DNA from: Butyrivibrio sp.
Lineage (GTDB): Bacteria > Bacillota > Clostridia > Lachnospirales > Lachnospiraceae
Direction of reading: 5' to 3'
Assembly (NCBI GenBank): GCA_015056575.1
Contig: SVGA01000012.1
Location: 1-64,000 of the forward strand
DNA: 64,000 nucleotides
Part shown: piece after piece, positions 49,630 to 58,667 of the stretch
Layout of the letters: each line of letters begins with the position of its first letter
How positions within the stretch are numbered: position 1 is the first letter of the stretch
The notes under the pieces: model-generated
What the model was told of the DNA's origin: nothing
What the model saw: the letters and a program-made list of their open reading frames with translations, nothing else
Databases searched by the model: none
Program-made: the position numbers and the translations under genes

Positions 49630-52530
49630 TTATCTGCCTGTCATTCTCCTTGCAAGTATCTTCTTGTCCGGTTTGCCCTTTTTCTCATTAAACGGAAGCC
49701 CAAAGCTCTTGATTATCTGTATATAGCCTTCTCTCTCATCCTTATCTGCAAAATCCTTGGTTACAAAGAGCTTGTTGTGGATAAGCTCGGCGTACTTCAC
49801 CGCAATGGCGTCCATGGCAGTGAACATATCCGCATAACCTGCTGCCGCACACAGCTTTCTTCTTAGCTGGTCCTTAAATGCTTCGGGATCATGTATTCTT
49901 CGTCCCATCTCAGCCATCTTGTTTTCTACCCTTGTATAGAAATCTCCAAAGCCAAAGTAGTCATCAAAGGTCTGCGTGCGTATTTCCACCATCCGTTTCT
50001 TATTACGTATGAGCCCTATCAGAGTAAGTCCGATGCCCACAGGCGCCGTAAAGAGGCCAATCCCGGGAACAACTACGCTGACAAGAGAAACTACGCTCGA
50101 TACTGTACCAATAGCAGCTGACTTTGCCTTATTCGAGGAAAGTCTCTCGGCCAGAACCATCATATTCTTTTCATATCTGGTCTCTTTGGATTCGGGATCA
50201 TCCCTGTGCTTTGCTGCCAGATACTTGGAGGCCTTTACGGCATTGCGATGATCCAGCGCAGATGAGACAGTTGAGTAGGCGTTCAGGGCCGTCGCCACCC
50301 CGCTGGTTACGATTCCCGTAACCTGAAGGGCCGAGGAACCCGTGTACTTTGCCGTTTCAGTGAAATTCGATGCCTGCTCTGCCAAAAAACGGCCTTTCTC
50401 AATACCGTTCCAGGCAGACTGAACGCCTCCGGCAAAGGAGTTGATCGCGGTTACGATCTGCTGGGCGTAATCTGCAACATGAAGATTGCTTCCGTTCATA
50501 ATGAGATTGTTCACCGCCATCAGCATGGCACTGGCCTGCCCCAGAGTACCTGTAAGAGATCCGACTCCGCTGGCCGTGACAATGTCCATCTTTGCAAGCT
50601 GTGAACCATCAAGGCCCCATTGCAGACAGGACATTTTACCCAAAGCATCTCCCACAGCTTTCGGAACCTGCCTTAAGTTTTCAAAGCCTTCCCTGTCTTC
50701 GCCTACACTTACCGGATTGAGTTCCCGATCCGGTGAAAAATTATATTCACCGGCTATCTTCCCGACCTCATTATCGGCCGCAATAAGCTTCTTTATGGCA
50801 TTTGAAGCCTCACCCTTAAGGAAATCCAGCCTTCTGTCTATCATTTCCTTTTCTTCTTTGCCCTTTGTACTTAAGGCTCTTATCTGCTCACTTTGAATAT
50901 CGTTTAATAAACCGTAGGTTTTTTTCAGCAGCATTTTTCTGGTGAAATCCGCAACGGCAAGCTTTTCCTCTCCGGTAAGCTTGTCCTTGTCTAACCTGCT
51001 TAGCTCATCAAATGCCTCTCTCTCCTCTTTGGATTCCACGGCGATATCCCTGCCGTCCTTTATCATTTCCTTATACTCTTCATTTGCGCGAAGGGCATCA
51101 GAGAGTTTACTCATATAAGTGTAAGCGCCCGAAGCCCAGGATGTAACCTTAAGCTTTGTAGCTTTCATCCTGTCCCTGAAGGTATCAAGATTCGGAATAT
51201 ATGACTGGGACTGCCATACAGCCAGGGTACTCGGAACCTTTCTCAGTCCCGCCTCAATAAGATAATAGATAAAAAGTCTCTCCCTCTTGGACTTTCTAAA
51301 GAGTTCATTTATGATATCCGAGTGATTGTTTTTAAGCCTCCTGGCAACGCTTCCCAGCATTCCGCCGTTATGGGCATTTCTTACAAACCACTGGTCTATC
51401 CTGTCTATGGCATCAAGCTGGCTCTGTGTAAGCCCCTGATCTATCTCGTCTGCCGAAAGCTCTTTTTCTTTCTTCTTTTCATCCATGGATCTGATCTGAT
51501 CCAGGGTCATCTTAGTGATATCATCAACTTTTGCTTTCTTGCCCTTTTCAAGTCCGTCTATAAGAGCAACCTGCCTTCTAAGAAGATCATACTGCATTAT
51601 GACATAGGGCATTTTTTCCCCTTGATGGATGATCTTATACCGGGCAATATCTCCCTCATAGGGCAAAAGAAGATTCAGCTTTTCCCTCACGTGTGCTCTC
51701 TCATCGATGATCTCATCCTTTCCGAGGGTCAGTCCCCATTTCTCATAGGCATCCCCAAGATGTTCGATGCTGTCATCGATGCGCTTTTTCTCTTTCTTAG
51801 TGGGATTATTTATGACATGGACTCTGGTATCTCCGGGTATTTTGATATTCATGGCCGAAAGAAGGTTCTCGAAAAGCCCCTTCATTGAATCACGGATCTC
51901 TACGGCTGCCTGTTTTCTTGTCTGTCCTTTTTCGGAAAAAATGTGTCCCCTGTGGGTGTCATAGTAAGCATTGGCATATTCCGAAACCAGAAGCACTGCC
52001 GAAACAATATCGTCAGTTGATGATCTTTTGTTCTCCAGTACGCTTTTTAATGTCTCCAGGGACTCACAGAGCCTCTTAAAGAAGGGAGATCTGTCGGGAT
52101 CATCCGTTTCCTTTAGCTTCTTGAGCTGTCCGTTATTTCCGAAAAAAGACCTGCCTATATTCCTATAGGTTAGCTCAAGAGTCCTTTCCCCAAGGATGGA
52201 CCTGCCGGATTCAACCTGCAGGGAAGAAAGAGCGGGTCTTCTTCTTGCAAGCTTTGAAAAGGCAGGATCTGTCTTTTTATAATCCGCCGTAACAAAATCG
52301 TACTTTTCCCCCAGCTCAACTTCAGTAAACTTGTCAAGCTTAAGGGTTTCTTTATCCTGCTCTTCATCCAGAAGTTCTTTTACAGTTTTTTGAAGAGGAA
52401 CGGTTTTTACATTGTTTATCTCTTCTGCCTGCTGCTTGGTGATATCTTCAAGATGAAGGTCATCTTCAATAATATCAAGCTTCTGTTTGGAATATTTCAG
52501 GGATTCCTGTATTTCCTTCCGAGGGTCCAT
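49630..52530 (-). CDS. 966-aa cargo candidate with C-terminal hydrophobic hairpin
   Basis: No named family recognised. Residues 1-640 are charged and helical. Residues about 655-765 are rich in Ala, Gly, Ser and Thr with amphipathic helices (GSLTGTLGQASAMLMAVNN, ALQVTGIVTSGVATALNAY). At 804-841 lies a strongly hydrophobic hairpin, IGTVSSVVSLVSVVVPGIGL followed by FTAPVGIGLTLIGLI, with a Pro-Gly turn. No signal peptide is present. A soluble protein with an internal hydrophobic hairpin is the layout of translocators and pore-forming toxins. It sits between GNAT-fold genes and a chaperone-like gene. GGAGG precedes the ATG. Effector function is inferred. Confidence 0.72.
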   Translation of the reverse strand: MDPRKEIQESLKYSKQKLDIIEDDLHLEDITKQQAEEINNVKTVPLQKTVKELLDEEQDKETLKLDKFTEVELGEKYDFVTADYKKTDPAFSKLARRRPALSSLQVESGRSILGERTLELTYRNIGRSFFGNNGQLKKLKETDDPDRSPFFKRLCESLETLKSVLENKRSSTDDIVSAVLLVSEYANAYYDTHRGHIFSEKGQTRKQAAVEIRDSMKGLFENLLSAMNIKIPGDTRVHVINNPTKKEKKRIDDSIEHLGDAYEKWGLTLGKDEIIDERAHVREKLNLLLPYEGDIARYKIIHQGEKMPYVIMQYDLLRRQVALIDGLEKGKKAKVDDITKMTLDQIRSMDEKKKEKELSADEIDQGLTQSQLDAIDRIDQWFVRNAHNGGMLGSVARRLKNNHSDIINELFRKSKRERLFIYYLIEAGLRKVPSTLAVWQSQSYIPNLDTFRDRMKATKLKVTSWASGAYTYMSKLSDALRANEEYKEMIKDGRDIAVESKEEREAFDELSRLDKDKLTGEEKLAVADFTRKMLLKKTYGLLNDIQSEQIRALSTKGKEEKEMIDRRLDFLKGEASNAIKKLIAADNEVGKIAGEYNFSPDRELNPVSVGEDREGFENLRQVPKAVGDALGKMSCLQWGLDGSQLAKMDIVTASGVGSLTGTLGQASAMLMAVNNLIMNGSNLHVADYAQQIVTAINSFAGGVQSAWNGIEKGRFLAEQASNFTETAKYTGSSALQVTGIVTSGVATALNAYSTVSSALDHRNAVKASKYLAAKHRDDPESKETRYEKNMMVLAERLSSNKAKSAAIGTVSSVVSLVSVVVPGIGLFTAPVGIGLTLIGLIRNKKRMVEIRTQTFDDYFGFGDFYTRVENKMAEMGRRIHDPEAFKDQLRRKLCAAAGYADMFTAMDAIAVKYAELIHNKLFVTKDFADKDEREGYIQIIKSFGLPFNEKKGKPDKKILARRMTGR

Positions 52531-52554
52531 TCATCATCCTCCTTATTCCAACAT

Positions 52555-53388
52555 TTACAGATACAATACCATTTCAATGGCCGGGTACTCTCTGTCAGCC
52601 TCGCCAAACAGATTGATCAGCTCATCATACCTGTCATCTCCGACAGACTGGAAAACCACCTCTTCTATATCCTGATCCACGGTCACGCTGATCCCAAATT
52701 TGACTGCAAGCGCCGTAAACACTTCTCTTTTGTCGCAGGAGGGATCAAGAAAGAAATTGTTTACGATGACTTTTTTTCCTTCCCTGTATGCTTTTGCAGC
52801 CCCGATGACCTCATTGTTTTCCAGATAGAACACCGAAAGCTGCTCATCGAAGCTGCTTCTTATCATGAAAAGTCCTATATCATCCCTTTCGTTTAAACGA
52901 ACGATACACTCATCACCGGGACCGGCAAGTCTTACCACCTTTTCAAGACTGTCTCTCATCTTCGGCACCAGCCTTGAAAACTTTCCGGAAAGAAGTCTTT
53001 CGATGCCGTAATACAAGACTTTCTCATCTATGACCATTGGAATAAAGTCATTTGCCGCAGCATAGTTGTAGCTTTCAAGAAGCTCTGCCGCATTCTCCGA
53101 GACCTCCCTGTAGATAACATATTTTACCCCTGCTTTTTTCAGGCTTTCCAGGGATCTGTTCAGAAGCTCTTTTCCATAACCGTTTCCCCGAAACTCCTCG
53201 TAGATCATAAGGTTTTCCAGCTTCACGGCCCCGGGCAGATCCTCGGAAAGAGTATATATGACAAGACCCATAAGCTTATTGTCTGCCGTCCTCTCGATCC
53301 CATAGGCGCAGGTATTTTGACCCTTCAGGTATCCTGGGGTTTCGTCTTTGGAAATGGCTATTCTCTTACATGCAACAGCATCCGGCAT
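52555..53388 (-). CDS. Tandem GNAT-fold acetyltransferase-like protein
   Basis: A 277-aa protein. The first half is a good GNAT domain: motif A LENLMIYEEFRGNGYGKELL (residues 57-76) with the acyl-CoA-binding RGNGYGK, then LESYNYAAANDFI. The second half (from about 120) has the outline of a degenerate GNAT repeat, LSVFYLENNEVIGAAKAYRE. I chose ATG 53388 because AAGGAG lies 8 nt upstream; the GTG at 53397 would sit on that site. It is 9 bp after another GNAT-like gene and 24 bp before the 966-aa cargo candidate. Confidence 0.78.
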   Translation of the reverse strand: MPDAVACKRIAISKDETPGYLKGQNTCAYGIERTADNKLMGLVIYTLSEDLPGAVKLENLMIYEEFRGNGYGKELLNRSLESLKKAGVKYVIYREVSENAAELLESYNYAAANDFIPMVIDEKVLYYGIERLLSGKFSRLVPKMRDSLEKVVRLAGPGDECIVRLNERDDIGLFMIRSSFDEQLSVFYLENNEVIGAAKAYREGKKVIVNNFFLDPSCDKREVFTALAVKFGISVTVDQDIEEVVFQSVGDDRYDELINLFGEADREYPAIEMVLYL

Positions 53389-53405
53389 AGCTTCCACTCC
53401 TTTTT

Positions 53406-54266
53406 CTACTTTTCACTTCGTATGCCGCATATCACAGTCTTTCCCTTTGCCCCCGGAAAAAGATAATCCGTAAGCTTTCTGGTCTTGCTGTCATGGCGCC
53501 GCAAAAGCACCTGAGTGTCCCCGGGGTATTTGGAAGCCGCAGCATTTATGGCAAATCTCATCATCTCAAGCATGTATTTGTCCGCGTCGATTCCCTGGGA
53601 AAACAAAAGGACCGGCATCAGAATCCCGCCTTTTGTCATTCTTACAAGAAACAGTGAACTGACCTTATCGTCAGTGATGACACAGCATGATACATCCATC
53701 TCAAACCACTCCATGGGCAGATCCGGAAGATCCTCCTCAAGTCCGTATCTTCCACTGAACATGCAATTGGTTATACCTCTTTTAAACTGCAAAAGATCCA
53801 GCTCCGAAACAGGCTTGATGTAAGAAGGAGATGTCTTTTTCTTTGCGAGCTTAAGAAGTGCAACACTGCTCAAAGGCTCCAGAAGATCAACACTCTCCTT
53901 CTTTGTCAGTTCAAATCCGTTATCGGCCAGGATCTTTTGTATATCACCGGGGAGCATTGACATTTCAAAAACAGTTTTGCCAACCCCCTCCCCGGTCGCT
54001 CTTTTGTGGTATTCCCCCAGCATGGCACCGGCATCCGCACCTTCGCCGGCGACAAACAGTTCGAGTTGTGCCTCGATCTTGTCTTCACTTGAAAGATTCT
54101 TAAGGCGCCAGGCAAGGACAGACTTTATATCCTCATCTTCATCGCATTCTTCCAGCGCTTCATAGCAGTCTCTGCCAAGGTTATCTGAAAGCTCGGCTCC
54201 GAGAATCCGAATATATTTTTCGTTGCTTCCGTTTTCAATGGCCCTGATCCTGTTCACGCCTGCCAC
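53406..54266 (-). CDS. Degenerate GNAT-like protein (286 aa)
   Basis: The outline parallels the neighbouring tandem GNAT proteins: GEYHKRATGEGVGKTVFEMS in place of motif A, a following NGFELTKKES turn, then a C-terminal half with CCVITDDKVSSLFLVRM and LPVLLFSQGID-like strands. The CoA-binding R/Q-x-x-G-x-G/A is not intact, so catalysis is doubtful. It could be the non-catalytic partner of the GNAT gene that follows. The start is GTG 54266 (AAGG upstream) or GTG 54257 (GAGG upstream). It lies between the 1080-aa and 966-aa genes. Confidence 0.6.
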   Translation of the reverse strand: MAGVNRIRAIENGSNEKYIRILGAELSDNLGRDCYEALEECDEDEDIKSVLAWRLKNLSSEDKIEAQLELFVAGEGADAGAMLGEYHKRATGEGVGKTVFEMSMLPGDIQKILADNGFELTKKESVDLLEPLSSVALLKLAKKKTSPSYIKPVSELDLLQFKRGITNCMFSGRYGLEEDLPDLPMEWFEMDVSCCVITDDKVSSLFLVRMTKGGILMPVLLFSQGIDADKYMLEMMRFAINAAASKYPGDTQVLLRRHDSKTRKLTDYLFPGAKGKTVICGIRSEK

Positions 54267-54339
54267 CTCTTCACCTTATTTCCGGATAAACCGGGGCTCA
54301 CCGGATTTCCTTCTGAATCTTTCTTTTCCGTCCTCAACG

Positions 54340-57300
54340 TCACGCCTTTACGCTGCCGCTTATCATGGTGCTGTAGGAGGTAAGATTTTGCTTCAGACCA
54401 TGCATACGCTTGATTTTCCTGTGCTCGTTGGTATTTTCGAGTCTTGTCTGCCTCTCGTCCTGACTTAAGAATTCGTTGAAGTTTTCATCGGACATCAGGA
54501 AGTTCTCATCCTCTGTGGCAAAATAGCTCATTCCCGGATCCCAGGCAATTTCCTTTATATCCTTTATCTGTGCATAATCGTCACTATCCAGGAAGAAGCT
54601 TCTAAGCTTGCTTCCTTCAGGATACATCTGTTCTAGTATTCTTTCCGCCATGATCTGGCACTTTTCTATTTCTTCTTTCTGCTGAACGATCCTTTCCTTT
54701 AAAGCCATGATCTTATCTTCCTGCCATCCAAGGTCATGGAGAGCAAGCTTTACGGTGTCTTCGAAATGATTCTGCATCTCGCAGATATCAAGATAAGCCT
54801 GCCTGTCCATATGAAGCATGGTAGGAACTTCCATGTATTCCGCCTCTTCGCTTTTCTTGTTTTCTTCATTTTGCTGATCAGCCACTTTCTTGGCATTAAG
54901 CTTCTCGATCACCTTCTTCTTAACTTCTGCCAAAAGAGCTGTTCTGTCTTTTTCTTTCATGGCATCCAGCTGAAGTTTGAAATTATAGATAACTGTCCTT
55001 ATCTTGTGCTCGATGTACCCGGTACCGGTTGATTCTTTTTTCTCAGCTTCATTATCGCTTACATCGATCTGCGAAAGGTCGGCATGAAGCAGCATGGCCT
55101 CTGCCAGAACATTCACTCTGTCTTCCTTTTTCAGATCCTTCAGATTTGTCATACCGTTATCATCAAATTTAATATGATTTCCTATGGCACCGCACCTATC
55201 CAGAATACTTTTCTTTAAATTCGCTGTTATAGGTTCTCCGTTAAGCATCTTAGATGTTTCCAGCATTTTTTCGGTATCGGAGATCTTTGTACTTATAAAT
55301 TTCACTCCAAGCTGCGTCTCGGTAAAAAGGTATTTATCCAGTATGTTGTATCCGATTTTCTCACCTTTTTCATCGCAGATATACATTGAATATCTGTCAT
55401 TCTTTTTGAGTATCATTCCGTTATACTCATAAAAGGTCTCCATGCTGCCAGCAATCTGCTTCTTTGGCAGTTCTTCGGCGCTTTCTACTCCCAGTTCCTT
55501 GAGTTTGATGACCTTTGACTGATAGTAACCTATCCGCCTGTTACGCTCATGAACATCATAATAACCGGTTCCGATCCTGGGCGTAGGTACCTTCATATTT
55601 TCAAACAGCTTTAAATTCGCTCCGCCCATAAGTCTGGCATTAAAATATACCGCCTCGGGACTGGTCCTTGAAATCTTTCTGAGTATAGGGGGAAGCATTC
55701 CGTTCTTTATGCTTGCACCGTCGGGGTTATCTTTTTGCTTAAAAGCATCCTTCAGATTCATGACGCCAAAGGACATGTCGTGGTCATAAGAGCCGATACT
55801 CTCTATGACGATATCCTGATTAAGGGGCTTATTCTCATCATAGTTGGTAAGATCGGGTTTGGTCTTGCACTTAAAGTTTCTCCAGTGTCTGTCTGTCTGA
55901 AGAAAAGTAGTATCGATCATCTGAAGTCTTACCATCTGTCTTAAAGCCTTTGGTGAATAATGGATTTTTTTGCCATTCTTTTCTGCTATTTCCACAAGCT
56001 TTAGCATCTCAAGTCCCGGTGCCTCAACAGATATGGTTCCGGATACGTCTTCGGAATGTTCTTTTCCCGCAAGTTTAATATTAAGGACTGCACTCTCGGA
56101 TGAAGTTATTACATCATTAAATCCAAAGAGATTGGCGATACGGTAAGTTGCGGTGTTATTCTTGGCCATGACCTCATCATCTGAGGCGTTACTTCTGTCT
56201 TTCTGCTGCCCGTATGCCTCTATTTCTTTGCCCAGTGTCATTGTAAAGAATCTGCTTATTCTGGAATTACCGCCGTTTTGTTCCTTGGGATCAGCTTCCA
56301 GGGACATACGTTTTAAAACGGCAAACAATTCCTTATCTTTGCTAAGACTAAGACCAAGAGGATTCTTCTTTGATTTAGCCATTTGCTCAATCCACTGATA
56401 CTCAGTCATCTTCTCAAAGACTTTATGCTCCTTTATATTGGCTTCGAGAGCCTTCTGCCTTAGCTGATTATTTTCCGCCTTTGCCTTTTCAAGGTCCGCC
56501 TTCATGGTTATCAAAGTACGTTTGGATTCCTCAGCTTTTGTATTGTATACCGCCAGATCACTGAATACCTTATCAAAGTCATGCCCCAGGAAGGAGAGAT
56601 ATCTCTTGTTCAATTCCTTGCTGTCTTTGATATTATCGGATGCGGAATCAAGCTTGGTCTTCATTTGGGTTAAGAATTCTTCTCCGAATTCATAATCCTT
56701 CATATCAATCTTGCCATGGAGCCTCGCCTCTTCTCTTCTGGCATCTCCGCTATGTTCTTTGCTGTGTGCAAGCTGCCCGAGGCGTCTGTTGACAAAGCCC
56801 TTGAGATCATCACCCACGGGTTTGAGGTTCTGTTTGAAGTAGTAGTACCCATCTTTTCCGTTGATATTAAGCCTGATCCTGTAAACATCAGTGGAATTTC
56901 CCTCAATCTGAAGCTCTGCTTCCCCTATTACCTGATGAGAGTTGGCTTTATCCAGAAGATCCCTGGTACTTTTTATATTCGCAAGCTCCTCCGGCTTAAA
57001 CTTCATGTCAGCTATTTGGGAAACTACCACCGAGAGAAGCTCCCTTTCTTTTTCAAGAGCCAGTTTCATCGCTTCTACTCTGCGATAACGCTTTTTGGTC
57101 CAATTATACTTGGGAGTTTTTGTATCAAGATAGTACTGGCAGGCATTGATGGCTGCATCGAATCCTTTAAGGTGTGTCTGCTTAAGCGCATTGGCATCAA
57201 CCATCCCGTTAAGTCTGGGAACATCACCTTCAAGCAGAGCATTAAGGCCGTTAACCATCTTAATGACAGTATTCATCTCATTGCTGTTTCTGAATATGCC

Positions 57301-57582
57301 GGTGGTCTTTGCCATAGTAGCCGCCTGGATCCTGGCAAAGTCCTTGGTGGCCTTGACCCTGTCTTCAAATGAAACAGGCTGCTGCATTTCCTCTGGGTTT
57401 ACAGTTTCCATTCCCATTCCAAGAAGCTTGCTCTGAAGAGTCTGCCCCCTTTCATACAGATCCTGCGGACGGGCATTGGCATCCTCCTCTTTGATATTTG
57501 TAAACTGCATCTGATCCCTGGTATACTCCATGGGATTATAAGTTGAAACATTCTTTTCCGTTACTTTATATTTAAAGTCCAT
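54340..57582 (-). CDS. 1080-aa protein with PI3/4-kinase/Fam20-like kinase signature, effector candidate
   Basis: No signal peptide or TM helix. Kinase landmarks appear in the right order: GYYYFKQ with Lys 250 as P-loop lysine candidate, ATYRIANLFGFNDVI (478-492) as in Fam20/HipA/PI4K N-lobes, a hinge-like SVEAPG (518-523), the catalytic loop QTDRHWRNF with Asp 564, His 566 and Asn 569, and a DFG-equivalent YDHDMSFG (599-606). An insert of about 230 helical residues separates the lysine from the core. The flanking 230 N-terminal and 450 C-terminal residues are helical and unclassified. Its only neighbours are GNAT-fold genes. A kinase cargo acting on host or rival proteins or lipids is inferred. 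Confidence 0.62.
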   Translation of the reverse strand: MDFKYKVTEKNVSTYNPMEYTRDQMQFTNIKEEDANARPQDLYERGQTLQSKLLGMGMETVNPEEMQQPVSFEDRVKATKDFARIQAATMAKTTGIFRNSNEMNTVIKMVNGLNALLEGDVPRLNGMVDANALKQTHLKGFDAAINACQYYLDTKTPKYNWTKKRYRRVEAMKLALEKERELLSVVVSQIADMKFKPEELANIKSTRDLLDKANSHQVIGEAELQIEGNSTDVYRIRLNINGKDGYYYFKQNLKPVGDDLKGFVNRRLGQLAHSKEHSGDARREEARLHGKIDMKDYEFGEEFLTQMKTKLDSASDNIKDSKELNKRYLSFLGHDFDKVFSDLAVYNTKAEESKRTLITMKADLEKAKAENNQLRQKALEANIKEHKVFEKMTEYQWIEQMAKSKKNPLGLSLSKDKELFAVLKRMSLEADPKEQNGGNSRISRFFTMTLGKEIEAYGQQKDRSNASDDEVMAKNNTATYRIANLFGFNDVITSSESAVLNIKLAGKEHSEDVSGTISVEAPGLEMLKLVEIAEKNGKKIHYSPKALRQMVRLQMIDTTFLQTDRHWRNFKCKTKPDLTNYDENKPLNQDIVIESIGSYDHDMSFGVMNLKDAFKQKDNPDGASIKNGMLPPILRKISRTSPEAVYFNARLMGGANLKLFENMKVPTPRIGTGYYDVHERNRRIGYYQSKVIKLKELGVESAEELPKKQIAGSMETFYEYNGMILKKNDRYSMYICDEKGEKIGYNILDKYLFTETQLGVKFISTKISDTEKMLETSKMLNGEPITANLKKSILDRCGAIGNHIKFDDNGMTNLKDLKKEDRVNVLAEAMLLHADLSQIDVSDNEAEKKESTGTGYIEHKIRTVIYNFKLQLDAMKEKDRTALLAEVKKKVIEKLNAKKVADQQNEENKKSEEAEYMEVPTMLHMDRQAYLDICEMQNHFEDTVKLALHDLGWQEDKIMALKERIVQQKEEIEKCQIMAERILEQMYPEGSKLRSFFLDSDDYAQIKDIKEIAWDPGMSYFATEDENFLMSDENFNEFLSQDERQTRLENTNEHRKIKRMHGLKQNLTSYSTMISGSVKA

Positions 57583-57594
57583 ACCATTCTCCGT

Positions 57595-58569
57595 TTATCT
57601 AACTTCTACATCTGTCACTACGAAACCGCCTTCGGGAATGTCCTCCGGCCTGAACAGGTCCTTCACTTCATACGCACCGCCGACTCCGAAATCATCGTCC
57701 ATATTATCGGGGTTGCTAAGGTAATCCGCGTCCGCCTGCATCATATACGCTGTTTCTTCAAGCTTAGCCGGCATAACCTGCCTTATAAACTCCAGGGTAT
57801 CATCGGAACCTGCTGTGACCCTGATAACATCATCAGCTCCCAGTACCTTGGCGCCTTCTTTGATGGCACTGCCCAAAAGATGCGATATGACCACGGGGGT
57901 ATTTCCCTCAGACCACAGGGCCACGGGATAGACCACGTTCTCTCCTCTGTGAACCAGGAAATATCCGTTGATCTTGCCTTTGCTCATACTGACTAAAGAG
58001 ACATCCTTATCCAGGTATTTTCTGCCGGCTACAACATCATAGAGCATTCCGTGACCTTCACCGGTCGCCCTTTCCACCGCATCAGAAAACGCCTTGTTGG
58101 AAATCTCAAAGAATGGTTTGATATCAGAGTATTTCTGATCAATGGTAGCTACCTTACGTGCAAAAGGGCTCTCATAGAGCTGCCTTGCGGTAACGTTCCA
58201 TTCTCCCATAAGAGTTTTCCTCCAGCCAAATCCCCACTGCAGGAAATACAGCTGAAGAGCCTCGAAGTTTTCATCCTGGGGAAGTCTTGCGCAGACTCTT
58301 TTTACCTTAAGAAATTCCGCAGTTTCAAAGATCTTCTCCATCAAAGAGGCCCCAAAGCCAAAGCCTCTGTATTCTTCATCCACATAGAGCCACTCTATGG
58401 TAATGGATTCTTCTGCCTGCTGGGTAAAAATAAGTATCCCGACACCAAGGCTTCTCTCCACCACACCCAAAGCCGCAGCATGGGGCAGTCCCAAAAGTCC
58501 CAGCATGTTCTTGGGGGCTACACCGGAGAAAAATACAGCATCATCCTTGTTAACCTGAACAATTTTCAT
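57595..58569 (-). CDS. Tandem GNAT-fold protein next to the kinase-like cargo
   Basis: A 324-aa protein. The first half is a GNAT domain with TIEWLYVDEEYRGFGFGASL (motif A, RGFGFG) and WGFGWRKT. The second half has the outline of another, degenerate copy (MSKGKINGYFLVHRGENVVY, KEGAKVLGADDVIRVTAG). The ATG at 58569 has GAGGTGAG upstream. It is the first gene of the cargo block. The 98-bp gap above it is AT-rich and holds only weak promoter-like boxes (TGAACA, 16 bp, TACTAT). It lies 12 bp before the kinase-like gene, the same GNAT-then-large-protein order seen at 5994-3371. Confidence 0.78.
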   Translation of the reverse strand: MKIVQVNKDDAVFFSGVAPKNMLGLLGLPHAAALGVVERSLGVGILIFTQQAEESITIEWLYVDEEYRGFGFGASLMEKIFETAEFLKVKRVCARLPQDENFEALQLYFLQWGFGWRKTLMGEWNVTARQLYESPFARKVATIDQKYSDIKPFFEISNKAFSDAVERATGEGHGMLYDVVAGRKYLDKDVSLVSMSKGKINGYFLVHRGENVVYPVALWSEGNTPVVISHLLGSAIKEGAKVLGADDVIRVTAGSDDTLEFIRQVMPAKLEETAYMMQADADYLSNPDNMDDDFGVGGAYEVKDLFRPEDIPEGGFVVTDVEVR

Positions 58570-58667
58570 TCATCTCACCTCATTTACAATAAATATCAGA
58601 CTATTTAAAAAACTCTATATAGTATTTTACGATGAATTAGTGTTCAGGTCATAAGTTTATAGTTTTT

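Noticed and set aside
49630-52530. Shared domain between the 966-aa and 870-aa proteins (LLLP...RY region)
   Set aside because: A weak similarity by eye around LLLPYEGDIARY and LLLRPEMKGKIIRY does not extend enough to claim homology.
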